DNA of 40,403 nt, taken from positions 1-40,403 of the forward strand of contig QJPH01000269.1 of assembly GCA_003242955.1 (NCBI GenBank), written 5' to 3'. Below, piece after piece: positions 16,647 through 24,523 of this stretch. Source of the stretch: Candidatus Methylumidiphilus alinenensis. Lineage in GTDB: Bacteria > Pseudomonadota > Gammaproteobacteria > Methylococcales > Methylococcaceae. The notes beneath the pieces were generated by a model that did not search any database, was not told the DNA's origin, and was given only the letters and a program-made list of their open reading frames with translations. Position 1 is the first letter of the stretch; the number at the start of each line of letters is the position of its first letter. A program made the translations under genes and the position numbers.

Positions 16647-17747
16647 ATGAAATTCAAAACCTCCCGAGAAAATCTTCTGATGCCCCTACAACAAGTGGTT
16701 GGGGTAATAGAAAAACGGCAGACCCTGCCCATTCTGTCCAATGTGTTGATCCAGCTTGCGGACAACCGCTTGGAGTTTACCGGAACCGACCTGGAAGTGC
16801 AGTTGGTGACGCATTCCGTAGCGGATTCGGGTGAAGACGGTGAAATCACCGTGCCCGCCCGTAAACTGCTGGACATTTGCCGCCTATTGCCCGACGGCAG
16901 TTTAGTCAATGTGGAATGCCGGCCAGACAAAGTGACGGTCCACAGTGGGCGCAGCCGATTCAGCTTAAGCACCTTGCCCGCCGACAACTACCCTGCTTTT
17001 GATATCAGCGCCCCGGAGGCGGAACTGACCCTCAGCAGCAAACTGCTAAAAAAGGCCATGGAAAAGACCCTTTTCGCCATGGCTTTGCAAGATGTCCGTT
17101 ATTACCTCAACGGCTTGCTGCTGGACCTTGACGGGCGATTGTTGCGTGCCGTTGCTTCCGACGGTCATCGGTTGGCACTTTTTGAGGAAATGCTGGAGGA
17201 CGTAGAATTCGAACCGCGCCAGGTCATCGTGCCGCGCAAGGGCATCATGGAGCTATATCGTTTGCTCAGCGACCAAGACGAACCCGTCACCTTGCTATTT
17301 GGTGCCAACAACATCAGTGTTTTGATGGGCGAACTCAGCTTCTCCGCTAAGTTAATCGAGGGGCGCTTCCCCGATTTCCGCCGCGTCATGCCTAGGGATA
17401 TTACCAAGATCGTCACGCTAGACCGGGAAACCTTCAAAGCAGCCCTGACGCGCGTGTCGGTGTTGACCGCTGAGAAAATCAAGGGTGTTAGCCTGGAAGT
17501 GAAAGAGGGGCTGATGATCTTGCAGTCGCAAAACCCCGAGCATGAAGAAGCCGAGGAAGAGTTCGAGGTTCACCTTGAAGGCGAGGGTTTGGCGGTGGGT
17601 TTTAATACCACCTACTTGCTGGATGCCCTCAACAATGTGGATTCCGAAGTCGTGACGCTGTCCTTCACCGACGCGGGCAACAGTTGCCTGATTGAAGACC
17701 CGCAAAATCAGAAGTACAAGTTTATTGTGATGCCGATGAAGCTTTGA
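16647..17747 (+). CDS. dnaN: DNA polymerase III beta sliding clamp
   Basis: This 366-residue clamp subunit begins MKFKTSRENLLMPLQQVVGV and ends with the conserved FIVMPMKL. Three repeated clamp domains of about 120 residues are apparent (first with LPILSNVLIQLADN, second with FAMALQDVRYYLNGLLLDLD, third with FPDFRRVMPRD). It tethers DNA polymerase to the template. It lies 22 nt after dnaA, presumably in one operon. The stop overlaps a TTG start of the next gene (17744), which is not recF as in most relatives. Confidence 0.98.
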   Translation: MKFKTSRENLLMPLQQVVGVIEKRQTLPILSNVLIQLADNRLEFTGTDLEVQLVTHSVADSGEDGEITVPARKLLDICRLLPDGSLVNVECRPDKVTVHSGRSRFSLSTLPADNYPAFDISAPEAELTLSSKLLKKAMEKTLFAMALQDVRYYLNGLLLDLDGRLLRAVASDGHRLALFEEMLEDVEFEPRQVIVPRKGIMELYRLLSDQDEPVTLLFGANNISVLMGELSFSAKLIEGRFPDFRRVMPRDITKIVTLDRETFKAALTRVSVLTAEKIKGVSLEVKEGLMILQSQNPEHEEAEEEFEVHLEGEGLAVGFNTTYLLDALNNVDSEVVTLSFTDAGNSCLIEDPQNQKYKFIVMPMKL

Positions 17748-18112
17748 AAGTGGTACGCAACATGGAAATCAGGAAAGAACAAATTGAGCAGATGATGCAA
17801 CTAAGACAGAAGGCATCTTATGAAAGGCTGCTCCGCGAGCTAAGGCGATCATCTCCGACAGCGGTCTCCCATTTGGATGACGAGCGTTTATTGGCGATTA
17901 TCGAGCAAGCGGCTAGGAAAGCAAAAGTTTATGGAATTAAAAACGGTGAGGCAACCACACAGTTTGTTAGAATTGCAGTTTTCGCCGGTCTGGACTTTGA
18001 TAAAGAACCTGCTATTGCCCAATATTTAGCGGCCCCAGAACTAGACCCGGACTATAAAATCACGTTGCTGGCGGAACTCGTTGCAAAGAAAATGCAAGAG
18101 ATTCCAAAATGA
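17744..18112 (+). CDS. Small helical protein of a toxin-associated type
   Basis: This helical protein of about 122 residues may start at the TTG at 17744, which overlaps the dnaN stop, or at the ATG at 17762. The body (LLRELRRSSPTAVSHLDDER, ARKAKVYGIKNGEATTQFVR and AGLDFDKEPAIAQYL) matches in pattern a group of small proteins I know as neighbours of secreted polymorphic toxins in many proteobacteria. Their role is unproven, with adaptor or chaperone functions proposed by position. Here too the next two genes look like a toxin and an immunity protein, 10 nt and 412 nt downstream. The family assignment is from memory of the pattern, so confidence is moderate. Confidence 0.65.
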   Translation: MKVVRNMEIRKEQIEQMMQLRQKASYERLLRELRRSSPTAVSHLDDERLLAIIEQAARKAKVYGIKNGEATTQFVRIAVFAGLDFDKEPAIAQYLAAPELDPDYKITLLAELVAKKMQEIPK

Positions 18113-18122
18113 GGAGAGGCAT

Positions 18123-18497
18123 ATGGCAGTCGCTATAGGTTTAGGCATTGGTGAGCTTGCCGTGCTCGCTGCAGGTGCTGCGGCTGCGCTATTTCTGACA
18201 AGTCCGCCTGGCCAGCGGGCGGTGCAAACCACCGCGAAAGAAATTTCGGATGCTTTAAGCAAGAGCGACGATACCGTCGACGTGGCTCCGCCCATCGCCG
18301 AATGTACCAAGCCCTGCCCTCCGTGCTCCAGTCCGTGCCCAGATCCGCCTCCACCACGAACTGACAGAGTGCCACCGTCCCGCCCGCATTATCCCTGCCC
18401 AGGCGACCACACCCATGTTTTTAATTACGTACAAAACCAAGATCCAACAACCTGCAAGTGCTTTTGTAACATAAAAGAGGAAGTCATTTGCAACTAA
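18123..18497 (+). CDS. Putative small toxin with Pro/Cys-rich tail
   Basis: The 124-residue product starts at the ATG at 18123 behind GAGGAGAG. Residues ~3-27 are a glycine/alanine-rich hydrophobic segment (GLGIGELAVLAAGAAAALFL), followed by a helical stretch. A linker repeats Cys and Pro (CTKPCPPCSSPCPDPPPP), and the compact C-terminal domain reads HYPCPGDHTHVFNYVQNQ and then TCKCFCN. Such a membrane-active helix plus a cysteine-rich tip resembles small effectors found with the upstream gene family. The toxin role is inferred from layout and the following immunity-like gene. The tip family is not identified and no catalytic motif is certain. Confidence 0.6.
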   Translation: MAVAIGLGIGELAVLAAGAAAALFLTSPPGQRAVQTTAKEISDALSKSDDTVDVAPPIAECTKPCPPCSSPCPDPPPPRTDRVPPSRPHYPCPGDHTHVFNYVQNQDPTTCKCFCNIKEEVICN

Positions 18498-18524
18498 CGG
18501 ATTTTTTTTAAGGGGGTTGGCATT

Positions 18525-19163
18525 ATGAATTCACCTGATGAACACATTGATGAGCAGATCATTGGTTATGATGCCCGTGAATACTGGCTTAACTTCGAGC
18601 AAAGTTGGACGGAACAGCGCAAACAGGGGTTTCTTTACCGCTTCGATATTCTCAAACCATTGTCGGTGGATACTCGAGTTTGGCCGACAATTTTTGAATC
18701 TGAGCAAAGGCCAGTGCCGATTGAACGTTTCGGCTTTCAAAATTCATGGGCCGATCTTGATACCTTGCGTTTAGGATTGAGTAGGGAGTATAAGTCCAAG
18801 CCAATGCGGGCTTGGCGCGTGGTTGCGATTACCCTCATGCAGGGTTCATACTGTGAAGCTGATGCAGTGCCTTGGCAGGCTCGTTTGCCGCCTGTCAATC
18901 CAGTGCAGCGGGACAATAGCTGGGAATTTTTAGGCTATGATGTCGCCGATCAATGGATGCTCAGCGTTTTGTCAAATTGCGGGTTTTTGCCGGGGATGGA
19001 TGAAGTAGACAAATTGCGTTCCGCTTGCGCCCCCCTACTCAACAAGTTTCATCTGTTTGGCAATTTAAAAGACGCAATATTTTTTAAAAAGTTTTCTGAC
19101 CGTCGCTTGAGGGACGACCATGCACCCTGTTTTGTCTATGGTATCTGGATCGTCAAAATGTGA
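18525..19163 (+). CDS. Putative immunity protein
   Basis: The 212-residue soluble protein has a good ribosome binding site (AAGGGGG, 8 nt before the ATG). It has no signal or membrane segment. The central stretch NSWEFLGYDVADQWMLSVLS and the closing APCFVYGIWIV are the most distinctive. In my memory these phrases recur in single-domain proteins encoded directly after small toxins. The gene lies 27 nt after the candidate toxin, and its stop overlaps the next gene's GTG start. The immunity role is inferred from position; I know no biochemical activity. Confidence 0.55.
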   Translation: MNSPDEHIDEQIIGYDAREYWLNFEQSWTEQRKQGFLYRFDILKPLSVDTRVWPTIFESEQRPVPIERFGFQNSWADLDTLRLGLSREYKSKPMRAWRVVAITLMQGSYCEADAVPWQARLPPVNPVQRDNSWEFLGYDVADQWMLSVLSNCGFLPGMDEVDKLRSACAPLLNKFHLFGNLKDAIFFKKFSDRRLRDDHAPCFVYGIWIVKM

Positions 19164-20068
19164 ACCATTCGCCTATCTTATTATTCAGTTCACCGCGGTC
19201 TTATTCCACAGTCACTTGTGCCATGCTAGGCCGGCACAAAAGCTTCTACGGTTTTCCCGAACTTAATCTATTTTTGGTCGATACGATAGACGAATTGCTA
19301 AATCTCGGTAATGGGCCAACCCCTTACTCATCGTCTTACCTCACAGGACTGCTTCGCACCATTGCCGAATTGAAATTCCATGGACAGACAGATGGAAAAA
19401 TCGAAGAAGCCAGAAAATGGATAACTTCTCGTTCCCATTGGACGACCAAGCAAATGTTCGATTACTTGTTGGATGGGATTGATGGCAAAACGGGAATCGA
19501 AAAAAGTCCCCGAACATGCCTATCCCAGAAATCGATTGACAGGGCGCTAGCCGGATACCCGAATGCGCGGATCATTCACATAACCCGCCATCCAGTATCC
19601 ACATTGAATTCCTTGATAACAAGCCATCAACAATATGCCGATGGACAATCCTTTGGCAATGATGCGGCTTGGTTGGCGAATTTCTATATAAGATTGTGGA
19701 TACGATCCCAGGAATTGATTCTGTCCACATTTAGAAGGATAGACCGTTTGCAAGCGTTTAGACTTCGTGGTGAGAATCTATTGTCACAGCCAGACCACTA
19801 TCTTGCGCGATTATTCGTTTGGTTGGGAAATAGCTTGGACATCCAATCGCTTGAAGCAATGAAACACCCTGAAAATTCACCGTATGCCTGCCCCGCGCCG
19901 ATGGGGATGATCGGAGATGGCGACCCACATTTTCATCAATCTCCGTATTTACGTATTCTGTCGTCTCTTGAATACCCCCGTTCGATGCCAGACTGGAGAA
20001 TCGACGCATCACTTATAGCGAAGGCAAATGAAATAGCGTCGATTCTAGGTTACGGTAAAGCATTTTAA
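19160..20068 (+). CDS. Sulfotransferase family protein
   Basis: The 302-residue protein shows the two PAPS-binding motifs of sulfotransferases: the 5'-phosphosulfate loop near the N terminus (LLFSSPRSYSTVT) and the 3'-phosphate motif (ARIIHITRHPVSTLNSLI). An intermediate ENLLSQPDHYLARLFVWLG also fits the fold. It should transfer sulfate from PAPS to an unknown acceptor, or act on a related substrate. The start is GTG at 19160, overlapping the upstream stop, so the gene is translationally coupled to the immunity-like gene. Why a sulfotransferase rides in this cassette is unclear. Confidence 0.75.
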   Translation: MNHSPILLFSSPRSYSTVTCAMLGRHKSFYGFPELNLFLVDTIDELLNLGNGPTPYSSSYLTGLLRTIAELKFHGQTDGKIEEARKWITSRSHWTTKQMFDYLLDGIDGKTGIEKSPRTCLSQKSIDRALAGYPNARIIHITRHPVSTLNSLITSHQQYADGQSFGNDAAWLANFYIRLWIRSQELILSTFRRIDRLQAFRLRGENLLSQPDHYLARLFVWLGNSLDIQSLEAMKHPENSPYACPAPMGMIGDGDPHFHQSPYLRILSSLEYPRSMPDWRIDASLIAKANEIASILGYGKAF

Positions 20069-20074
20069 CTACTT

Positions 20075-20123
20075 GGAGTGTCAAGGCTTGCCTTGACAGG
20101 CAAAGCGAGCTTTGCCACACTCC
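20075..20123. repeat. Nested palindrome, CAAGGCTTGCCTTG type
   Basis: The outer arms GGAGTGT and ACACTCC enclose two small palindromes, CAAGGCTTGCCTTG and CAAAGCGAGCTTTG. A related arrangement of CAAGGC/GCCTTG words recurs at 21960-22010. This one lies 7 nt after the sulfotransferase stop and may end that transcript. Confidence 0.65.
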
Positions 20124-20227
20124 ATGCGTAACATCAATAGGGGTTAGCCCTACACGAATGCGCCTTACCGCGTTATCGTTGCCCGACATTACGCAGGCAT
20201 CGGATATCATCTCGGTTACCCGTTTAC

Positions 20228-20265
20228 AAAAAAAACCGATGCCTTGGATTTCTCCAGGACACCGG
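20228..20265 (-). terminator. Rho-independent terminator of glnA
   Basis: On the minus strand, downstream of glnA, CCGGTGTCCTGG pairs with CCAAGGCATCGG (three non-Watson-Crick positions, mostly G-U) around AGAAAT and is followed by eight T. This is a standard intrinsic terminator. Confidence 0.8.
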
Positions 20266-20276
20266 CTTTATATTTA

Positions 20277-20298
20277 CACACCTGCCGAAGCAGGTGTG
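20277..20298 (-). terminator. Hairpin with UUCG loop after glnA
   Basis: Read on the minus strand, CACACCTGC and GCAGGTGTG form a 9-bp stem capped by TTCG, a very stable tetraloop. It sits 12 nt after the glnA stop, before the T-tailed terminator. It may protect the transcript 3' end. Confidence 0.6.
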
Positions 20299-20309
20299 CC
20301 GTATAGCCT

Positions 20310-21722
20310 TTACAGGCTATAGTACATGTCGAACTCGACCGGATGGGTGCTCATGCGGTAACGTGTCACTTCCTGCATTTTCAGATCGATATAGGCATCA
20401 ATCACGTCGTCGGTGAAGACACCGCCCTTGGTCAGGAATTCGCGGTCCTTGTCCAAGGTGTCCAGCGACAGGTCAAACGAGTAGGAAACCTGCGGAATGG
20501 CTTTTTCCTCTTCCGGCGGCAGGTCGTACAAGTCTTTGTCCATGGCATCGCCGGGGTGTATCTTGTTCTGGATTCCGTCAAGCCCAGCCATCAGCATGGC
20601 GGCAAAAGCCAGGTAGGGGTTGGCGGTGGAGTCGGGGAAGCGCACTTCAATGCGGCGGGCTTTGGGGTTCTGCACATAAGGAATGCGGATGGAAGCGGAG
20701 CGGTTGCGGGCAGAGTAAGCCAGCATGACCGGTGCTTCAAACCCCGGCACCAGACGCTTGTAACTGTTGGTGGACGCGTTGCAGAAGGCATTCAAAGCGC
20801 GGGCGTGTTTGATGATGCCGCCGATGTAATAAAGCGCGGTTTCGGAAAGACCGCCGTACAGATCGCCGGTGAATATATTCTTGCCGTCTTTTGCCAAGGA
20901 TTGGTGGACATGCATGCCGCTGCCATTGTCGCCGACTAGGGGCTTGGGCATGAAAGTGGCCGTCTTGCCGAAGGCGTGGGCGACATTCTGCACGACATAC
21001 TTCAACACCAATACTTCGTCGGCCTTCTTCACCAAAGTGCCGAATTGGACCCCGATTTCGCATTGGCCGGCAGTGGCCACTTCGTGGTGATGAACTTCAA
21101 CAACCTGACCAAACTCCTCCAAAGTGTTACACATGGCGGAACGCAAGTCTTGCAAAGAATCGACTGGTGGAACCGGGAAATAACCGCCCTTGACCCCTGG
21201 GCGATGGCCGATATTGCCATCTTCGTAGACCTTCTCGGAGTTCCAGCCGGCTTCTTCGGAATCGACCTTGTAGAAGGCCCCCTGCATGTCGGTACCCCAG
21301 CGCACGTCGTCGAAGACGAAGAATTCATTTTCAGGGCCGAAATACGCAGTGTCGGCGATGCCAGTGGACTTCAGATAGGCTTCGGCGCGTTTGGCGATGG
21401 AGCGGGGATCGCGCTCGTAACCTTGCATAGTGGTCGGTTCGATGATATCGCAACGCAGGACCAAGGTGGTGTCGTCAAAGAATGGGTCAAGTACGGCGGT
21501 GTCCGGGTCTGGCATCAGGATCATATCGGACTCATTGATGCCTTTCCATCCGGCGATGGACGAACCATCGAACATCTTGCCATCTTCGAACAAGTCTTCG
21601 TCGATAGTGGTGGCTGGAACCGTGACATGCTGTTCCTTGCCACGGGTGTCGGCGAAGCGGAAATCAACATATCTGACTTCCTTGTCTTTAATTATCTGAA
21701 GTACTTCTTTGGGCGTCGTCAT
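20310..21722 (-). CDS. glnA: Glutamine synthetase type I
   Basis: The 470-residue enzyme makes glutamine from glutamate, ammonia and ATP. Visible landmarks are [17 protein letters not shown] near residue 55, the ATP/metal motifs ([28 protein letters not shown]) and the adenylylation loop [10 protein letters not shown], whose Tyr is modified in response to nitrogen. Length and motifs are those of the dodecameric GS-I of proteobacteria. GAGGAAAAAAGC precedes the ATG. A candidate sigma-54 promoter lies upstream, consistent with nitrogen control, though no ntrB or ntrC follows. Downstream are two hairpins, one with a T-run. Confidence 0.98.
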   Translation of the reverse strand: MTTPKEVLQIIKDKEVRYVDFRFADTRGKEQHVTVPATTIDEDLFEDGKMFDGSSIAGWKGINESDMILMPDPDTAVLDPFFDDTTLVLRCDIIEPTTMQGYERDPRSIAKRAEAYLKSTGIADTAYFGPENEFFVFDDVRWGTDMQGAFYKVDSEEAGWNSEKVYEDGNIGHRPGVKGGYFPVPPVDSLQDLRSAMCNTLEEFGQVVEVHHHEVATAGQCEIGVQFGTLVKKADEVLVLKYVVQNVAHAFGKTATFMPKPLVGDNGSGMHVHQSLAKDGKNIFTGDLYGGLSETALYYIGGIIKHARALNAFCNASTNSYKRLVPGFEAPVMLAYSARNRSASIRIPYVQNPKARRIEVRFPDSTANPYLAFAAMLMAGLDGIQNKIHPGDAMDKDLYDLPPEEEKAIPQVSYSFDLSLDTLDKDREFLTKGGVFTDDVIDAYIDLKMQEVTRYRMSTHPVEFDMYYSL

Positions 21723-21774
21723 GCTTTTTTCCTCAAGGGGTTATAAAATTTTAACTAAACAGGTTGATATGGAG

Positions 21775-21789
21775 GCAGAAATCATACCA
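21775..21789 (-). promoter_or_regulatory. Candidate sigma-54 promoter of glnA
   Basis: On the minus strand TGGTATGATTTCTGC keeps the GG and GC dinucleotides of a -24/-12 promoter at the right 10-nt spacing, though it departs from TGGCAC and TTGC at other places. It is about 53 nt before the glnA start. I could not see a convincing pair of NtrC sites. Confidence 0.35.
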
Positions 21790-21933
21790 ACCAACCAGCA
21801 CCTTTACATCCTGATTGGCGCTGATCTTTTTCCTGGCCTCCGCAGTGACCAGACTTTTCTATGCTCTTCCATGGTGCGTGATCCGCCATTATAAGGCAAA
21901 ACTGGAAAACTTCATGTGTTGGTGAATCTCTAG

Positions 21934-22060
21934 GGTGTGATTAAAAGTGATGCACGAGCGCAAGGCTTGCCTTGCCTGTAGATGCCCACGCAAGGCAGGC
22001 CTTGCACTCCCGGCGTAATTTTAAATACCGTCAGGTTCGAGTGCATCACTTAATCGCACC
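21934..22060. repeat. 127-bp nested inverted repeat that supplies a stop codon
   Basis: Outer arms GATTAAAAGTGATGCAC (to 21955) and GTGCATCACTTAATC (from 22041) are inverted copies of each other with one extra base. Inside are GCAAGGCTTGCCTTGC and GCAAGGCAGGCCTTGC. The right arm reaches into the end of the Nudix-ThiE gene: its last codons and TAA stop are part of the arm. No transposase is encoded. Confidence 0.65.
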
Positions 22061-23009
22061 CGAATCCCCGTATTCCGGCAACGCCCTGTGCCCCCTGTTG
22101 CCTGGCCTGCTCCAGATGGTCGCGTGTCATGCCGCCTAGTGCAAAAACTGGCAGATTGGCCTGATCCACCCATTCGCCAAATTGCTCCCATCCCAAGGGT
22201 TGGGCATCGGGATGGCTAATAGTCGGCAATACTGGGGAAAGTAAAACAAAATCAACACCGATTAATTCAGCTTGGCGGATTTCATTGGGGTTATGGCAAG
22301 ACGCAGCAACCCATGCCGCTTCAGGAAGCGGCCTATGCACCAAGGCCATTAAGCGCTGACTGTTCAAATGGACCCCCGCCGCCCCAGTTTGCTTGACTAG
22401 GCCAGGGTCGGCGTTAAGTAGCAGGGCCAGACCTTGATGCCGACAATAATCCACGGCGCGGCAGGTCAACTTCAGGTAAGCGGCTTCATCCGACGCACTC
22501 ACCCGCCATTGCGCCAAGGTGTAACCTTTCCCGCACAAGCGTTCGAGTTTGGCAAACAGGGCTTCCTCATCGTCAAGCCCCCCATTGACGATAGGATAGA
22601 ACCTAGGCAGCCTAGCCGCCGCAGCGATGGGCCGATTGGCCGCCGGGAAATCAAATTGGTGCAACTTATCGGGGGAAACCCAAAGAATCGGTTGGTTTTC
22701 AAGCCCTTGCGGGTTGCCGCCGAATGCATTCACTTGCCAAACGTCCAGCAACACCTGCCTATCCCCATAATCATGGCGTATTTTGATCAGCGGTGTGGCT
22801 TGTTCAACGGTGATTGACAATTCTTCGCGCAATTCCCGCCTCAGGGCATCTTCCGCTGACTCCATAGGCTCCACCTTGCCACCCGGAAACTCCCACAAGC
22901 CGCCTTGGTGCAAATGGTCGTGGCGAAGTGAAATCAGTATCTCGCCCTGCCTGTTGCGGACTACGCCGACGGCTACATGCAAGAGGCGAGGTTGCTGGAG
23001 TTGCTTCAT
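22050..23009 (-). CDS. mutT: Nudix hydrolase (MutT) fused to ThiE-like domain
   Basis: The N-terminal half (residues ~8-135) is a MutT-type Nudix domain with the box GGKVEPMESAEDALRRELRE followed by EEL. It is expected to hydrolyse 8-oxo-dGTP and prevent mutations. The C-terminal half (~140-319) is a thiamine-phosphate synthase-like TIM barrel (YPIVNGG, GAAGVHLNS, FVLLSPVLPT, FALGGM). This fusion is known in many gammaproteobacteria and the ThiE part is often considered a divergent paralogue, not the main thiamine enzyme. The last residues and stop codon come from a palindromic repeat, so the C terminus has probably been altered slightly. Confidence 0.9.
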   Translation of the reverse strand: MKQLQQPRLLHVAVGVVRNRQGEILISLRHDHLHQGGLWEFPGGKVEPMESAEDALRRELREELSITVEQATPLIKIRHDYGDRQVLLDVWQVNAFGGNPQGLENQPILWVSPDKLHQFDFPAANRPIAAAARLPRFYPIVNGGLDDEEALFAKLERLCGKGYTLAQWRVSASDEAAYLKLTCRAVDYCRHQGLALLLNADPGLVKQTGAAGVHLNSQRLMALVHRPLPEAAWVAASCHNPNEIRQAELIGVDFVLLSPVLPTISHPDAQPLGWEQFGEWVDQANLPVFALGGMTRDHLEQARQQGAQGVAGIRGFGCD

Positions 23010-23053
23010 GGGATAGGAAGATGCATTGGACTGGCAACTAAATAAAACATTTG

Positions 23054-23073
23054 TCTGTGCGCTAGCGCACAGA
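23054..23073. promoter_or_regulatory. Perfect 20-bp palindrome in a divergent gap
   Basis: TCTGTGCGCTAGCGCACAGA is a perfect palindrome followed by TAAAAAAAATTTTTT. It lies between the start of Nudix-ThiE (23009) and the small exported protein (23253), so it could be an operator. A related hairpin (CTGTGCGCC and GGCGCACAG) occurs at 28981-29004, which argues that it may be a dispersed repeat instead. Confidence 0.45.
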
Positions 23074-23213
23074 TAAAAAAAATTTTTTGCTGTACTGTAA
23101 CATTATCCGTGTATAACATATCCTTTGCTATTGGAATTTTTGCGCATCTTCGAAGTCGGTTGAGGCAATCTTTGCTAATGGTGTTAATTCGGATAGACCG
23201 AGCTGAAACCTTT

Positions 23214-23231
23214 TTTCGTCACTAGACGAAA
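23214..23231 (+). promoter_or_regulatory. Leader hairpin before the small exported protein gene
   Basis: TTTCGTC and GACGAAA form a 7-bp stem around ACTA, 22 nt before the ATG at 23253 and just ahead of the GAGGAG ribosome binding site. It may stabilise the leader mRNA. No known riboswitch is recognised. Confidence 0.35.
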
Positions 23232-23252
23232 CCTGATTACGAGGAGATAATT

Positions 23253-23621
23253 ATGAAACTGAAACACGCATTTGCGGCACTGCTGCTGTCGGCCTTTTCC
23301 ATCAGCGGCGCGCAAGCAGCCGGTTCACCGATGAATGAGGATTTTTCCGAGATAGTCGCGCTTTCCCAGAAAGCGGTCGCAACCGGTAAAACCGGTACTG
23401 TCGAAGCTTTTGCGGCGGACGCAGACGCAGCCTACAAAGCGTCAAAGGACAAACTGACGAGGGCGAATTCACCCGCCATGCAGCGTATTACCGGTAAACT
23501 GAAAAACGGCGCGAACGAAGCCAAAGCCGGTAAAGTGGCAGAAGGCACGGCAGCCATCGAAGAAGCACTGGCCATCATGAAAGAACCCCCCAAGCAACAG
23601 AAGTTTGGCGGCGGTTCGTGA
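23253..23621 (+). CDS. Small exported alanine-rich helical protein
   Basis: This 122-residue protein has a clear signal peptide (MKLKHAFAALLLSAFSISGAQA, cleavage near residue 22). The mature part is Ala/Lys-rich and predicted all-helical (EIVALSQKAVATGKTGTVEA, then AAYKASKDKLTRANSP and EGTAAIEEALAIMKE). Pattern and size recall small periplasmic metal-binding proteins of methane and ammonia oxidisers, but the histidines of that group are missing, so I do not assign it. A strong ribosome binding site (GAGGAG) and a perfect terminator at 23655 suggest a separate, well-expressed transcript. Confidence 0.8.
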   Translation: MKLKHAFAALLLSAFSISGAQAAGSPMNEDFSEIVALSQKAVATGKTGTVEAFAADADAAYKASKDKLTRANSPAMQRITGKLKNGANEAKAGKVAEGTAAIEEALAIMKEPPKQQKFGGGS

Positions 23622-23654
23622 TCGCGTCGCTTTTGCGGCAGTCCAGATGAGACT

Positions 23655-23686
23655 AAAGGGCGGGGATTTCCCCGCCCTTTTTTTTT
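23655..23686 (+). terminator. Strong rho-independent terminator
   Basis: AAAGGGCGGGG and CCCCGCCCTTT form an 11-bp stem with an ATTT loop, followed by a run of nine T in all. It terminates the small exported protein gene. It also borders the HicB remnant on its right. Confidence 0.9.
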
Positions 23687-23737
23687 GGGGTTGTCTGCGG
23701 CTTTTCCCCGTTCGGCGCAAAACTCAAGATAGGCATT
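23678..23737 (-). pseudogene. HicB-type antitoxin fragment
   Basis: On the minus strand this short stretch encodes NAYLEFCAERGKAADNPKKK, which closely matches the intact HicB at 24182 (VYLDFCAEHGKAPDNP). The rest of the gene is gone; the terminator at 23655 and a repeat at 23770 lie on either side. It is a remnant of a second HicB copy. Confidence 0.6.
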
Positions 23738-23769
23738 CGGCACTACGGGTTTCGGGCCGAGCAAGAAAC

Positions 23770-23983
23770 GCCGTCATTCCGGCCGGGATGCCGGAATCCA
23801 GCGCCATGGATGGTAACTTTCCGATTGCGCAAATGTTTGTTTCAAGTGACTTGGCAGTCCACAGTTTCACATCCTTGTGACTGGATGCATGAGGGACATC
23901 CGTGTCCTTCACCTTTCGGGCGGATAAGCCGTGCAAATCGGCTGTCCTGCCGATTTGTCCGGCAATCCCGGTCGGAGTGGCGG
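23770..23983. repeat. Dispersed inverted-repeat element, family A, copy 1
   Basis: The element runs from CCGTCATTCCGGCCGGGATG to CCGGTCGGAGTGGCGG, with partly complementary ends. It matches copy 2 at 33216-33358 along most of its length, including the words ATGGATGGTAACTT and TTGCGCAA. Copy 1 carries about 70 extra bases near its right end, with a small palindrome (CAAATCGG and CCGATTTG). It contains no gene. A partial relative is seen near 28957. Confidence 0.7.
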
Positions 23984-24011
23984 CATCCTAGCCAAAATGT
24001 GAATTGCCGAT

Positions 24012-24136
24012 GCTTTTATCCTAGCGTTGCGCCGTTGCGTGAGTAAAAAATCCTTGCCCAAAGTATAGCTAAGCAATCATGGCGAGGAAGAAGAAAGAAA
24101 GTCTCACGCAACGGCGCAACGACGCAACGTAAAAGC
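24012..24136. repeat. Inverted-repeat element, family B, copy 1
   Basis: Perfect 19-nt arms CGTTGCGCCGTTGCGTGAG (24025-24043) and the complement (24103-24121) enclose a core of 59 nt. Outside, GCTTTTA- and TAAAAGC-type ends extend the similarity. A second copy is at 34354-34471. The core of copy 2 is in the opposite orientation while the right outer end is the same. It contains no gene. Confidence 0.75.
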
Positions 24137-24181
24137 GGTAGTCAAAATGTCGGACACAACACAAACAGATGCCCGGCAAGG

Positions 24182-24523
24182 CTAAACTAATTGGCTAGAA
24201 AACCCAGACCCGGTAGTCAACCTGTCCACAATCCAAGCGTCCAAGTTCTTGTGCTCTTGCCTTGCCGCTTGAATCATCGCCGTTTGCAATTCGGGGGATA
24301 TATCTAAAACCAAATGCCCCGCATTGGGATTATCTGGGGCTTTCCCATGTTCGGCGCAAAAATCAAGGTAGACATCAACGGAAACTTGGAATTCCCGCTT
24401 GATCTCTTCTACGCTAGTGCCTTGAAAGGTAATGACATCGCGGGTGTTGATGATTTCGCCGTGAAATAATCCGGCTTCGTCGTCAAACTCCAACCGCCCA
24501 ATATAGCCTTTATATTCCATCAT
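24182..24523 (-). CDS. hicB: HicB-family antitoxin
   Basis: The 113-residue protein has the HicB fold. An N-terminal partial RNase H-like domain (YKGYIGRLEFDDEAGLFHGE, then VITFQGTSVEEIKREFQVSV) is followed by the conserved VYLDFCAEHGKAPDNP and a ribbon-helix-helix C terminus (ISPELQTAMIQAARQEHKN, then LDAWIVDRL). It should bind and neutralise HicA and repress the pair. It follows hicA with a 4-nt overlap. A fragment of a related hicB lies 445 nt downstream. Confidence 0.92.
   Translation of the reverse strand: MMEYKGYIGRLEFDDEAGLFHGEIINTRDVITFQGTSVEEIKREFQVSVDVYLDFCAEHGKAPDNPNAGHLVLDISPELQTAMIQAARQEHKNLDAWIVDRLTTGSGFSSQLV

Noticed and set aside
20343-21746. Long plus-strand open frames opposite glnA
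   Set aside because: They are antisense shadows caused by codon bias of glnA; the products look like no known protein and lack ribosome binding sites.
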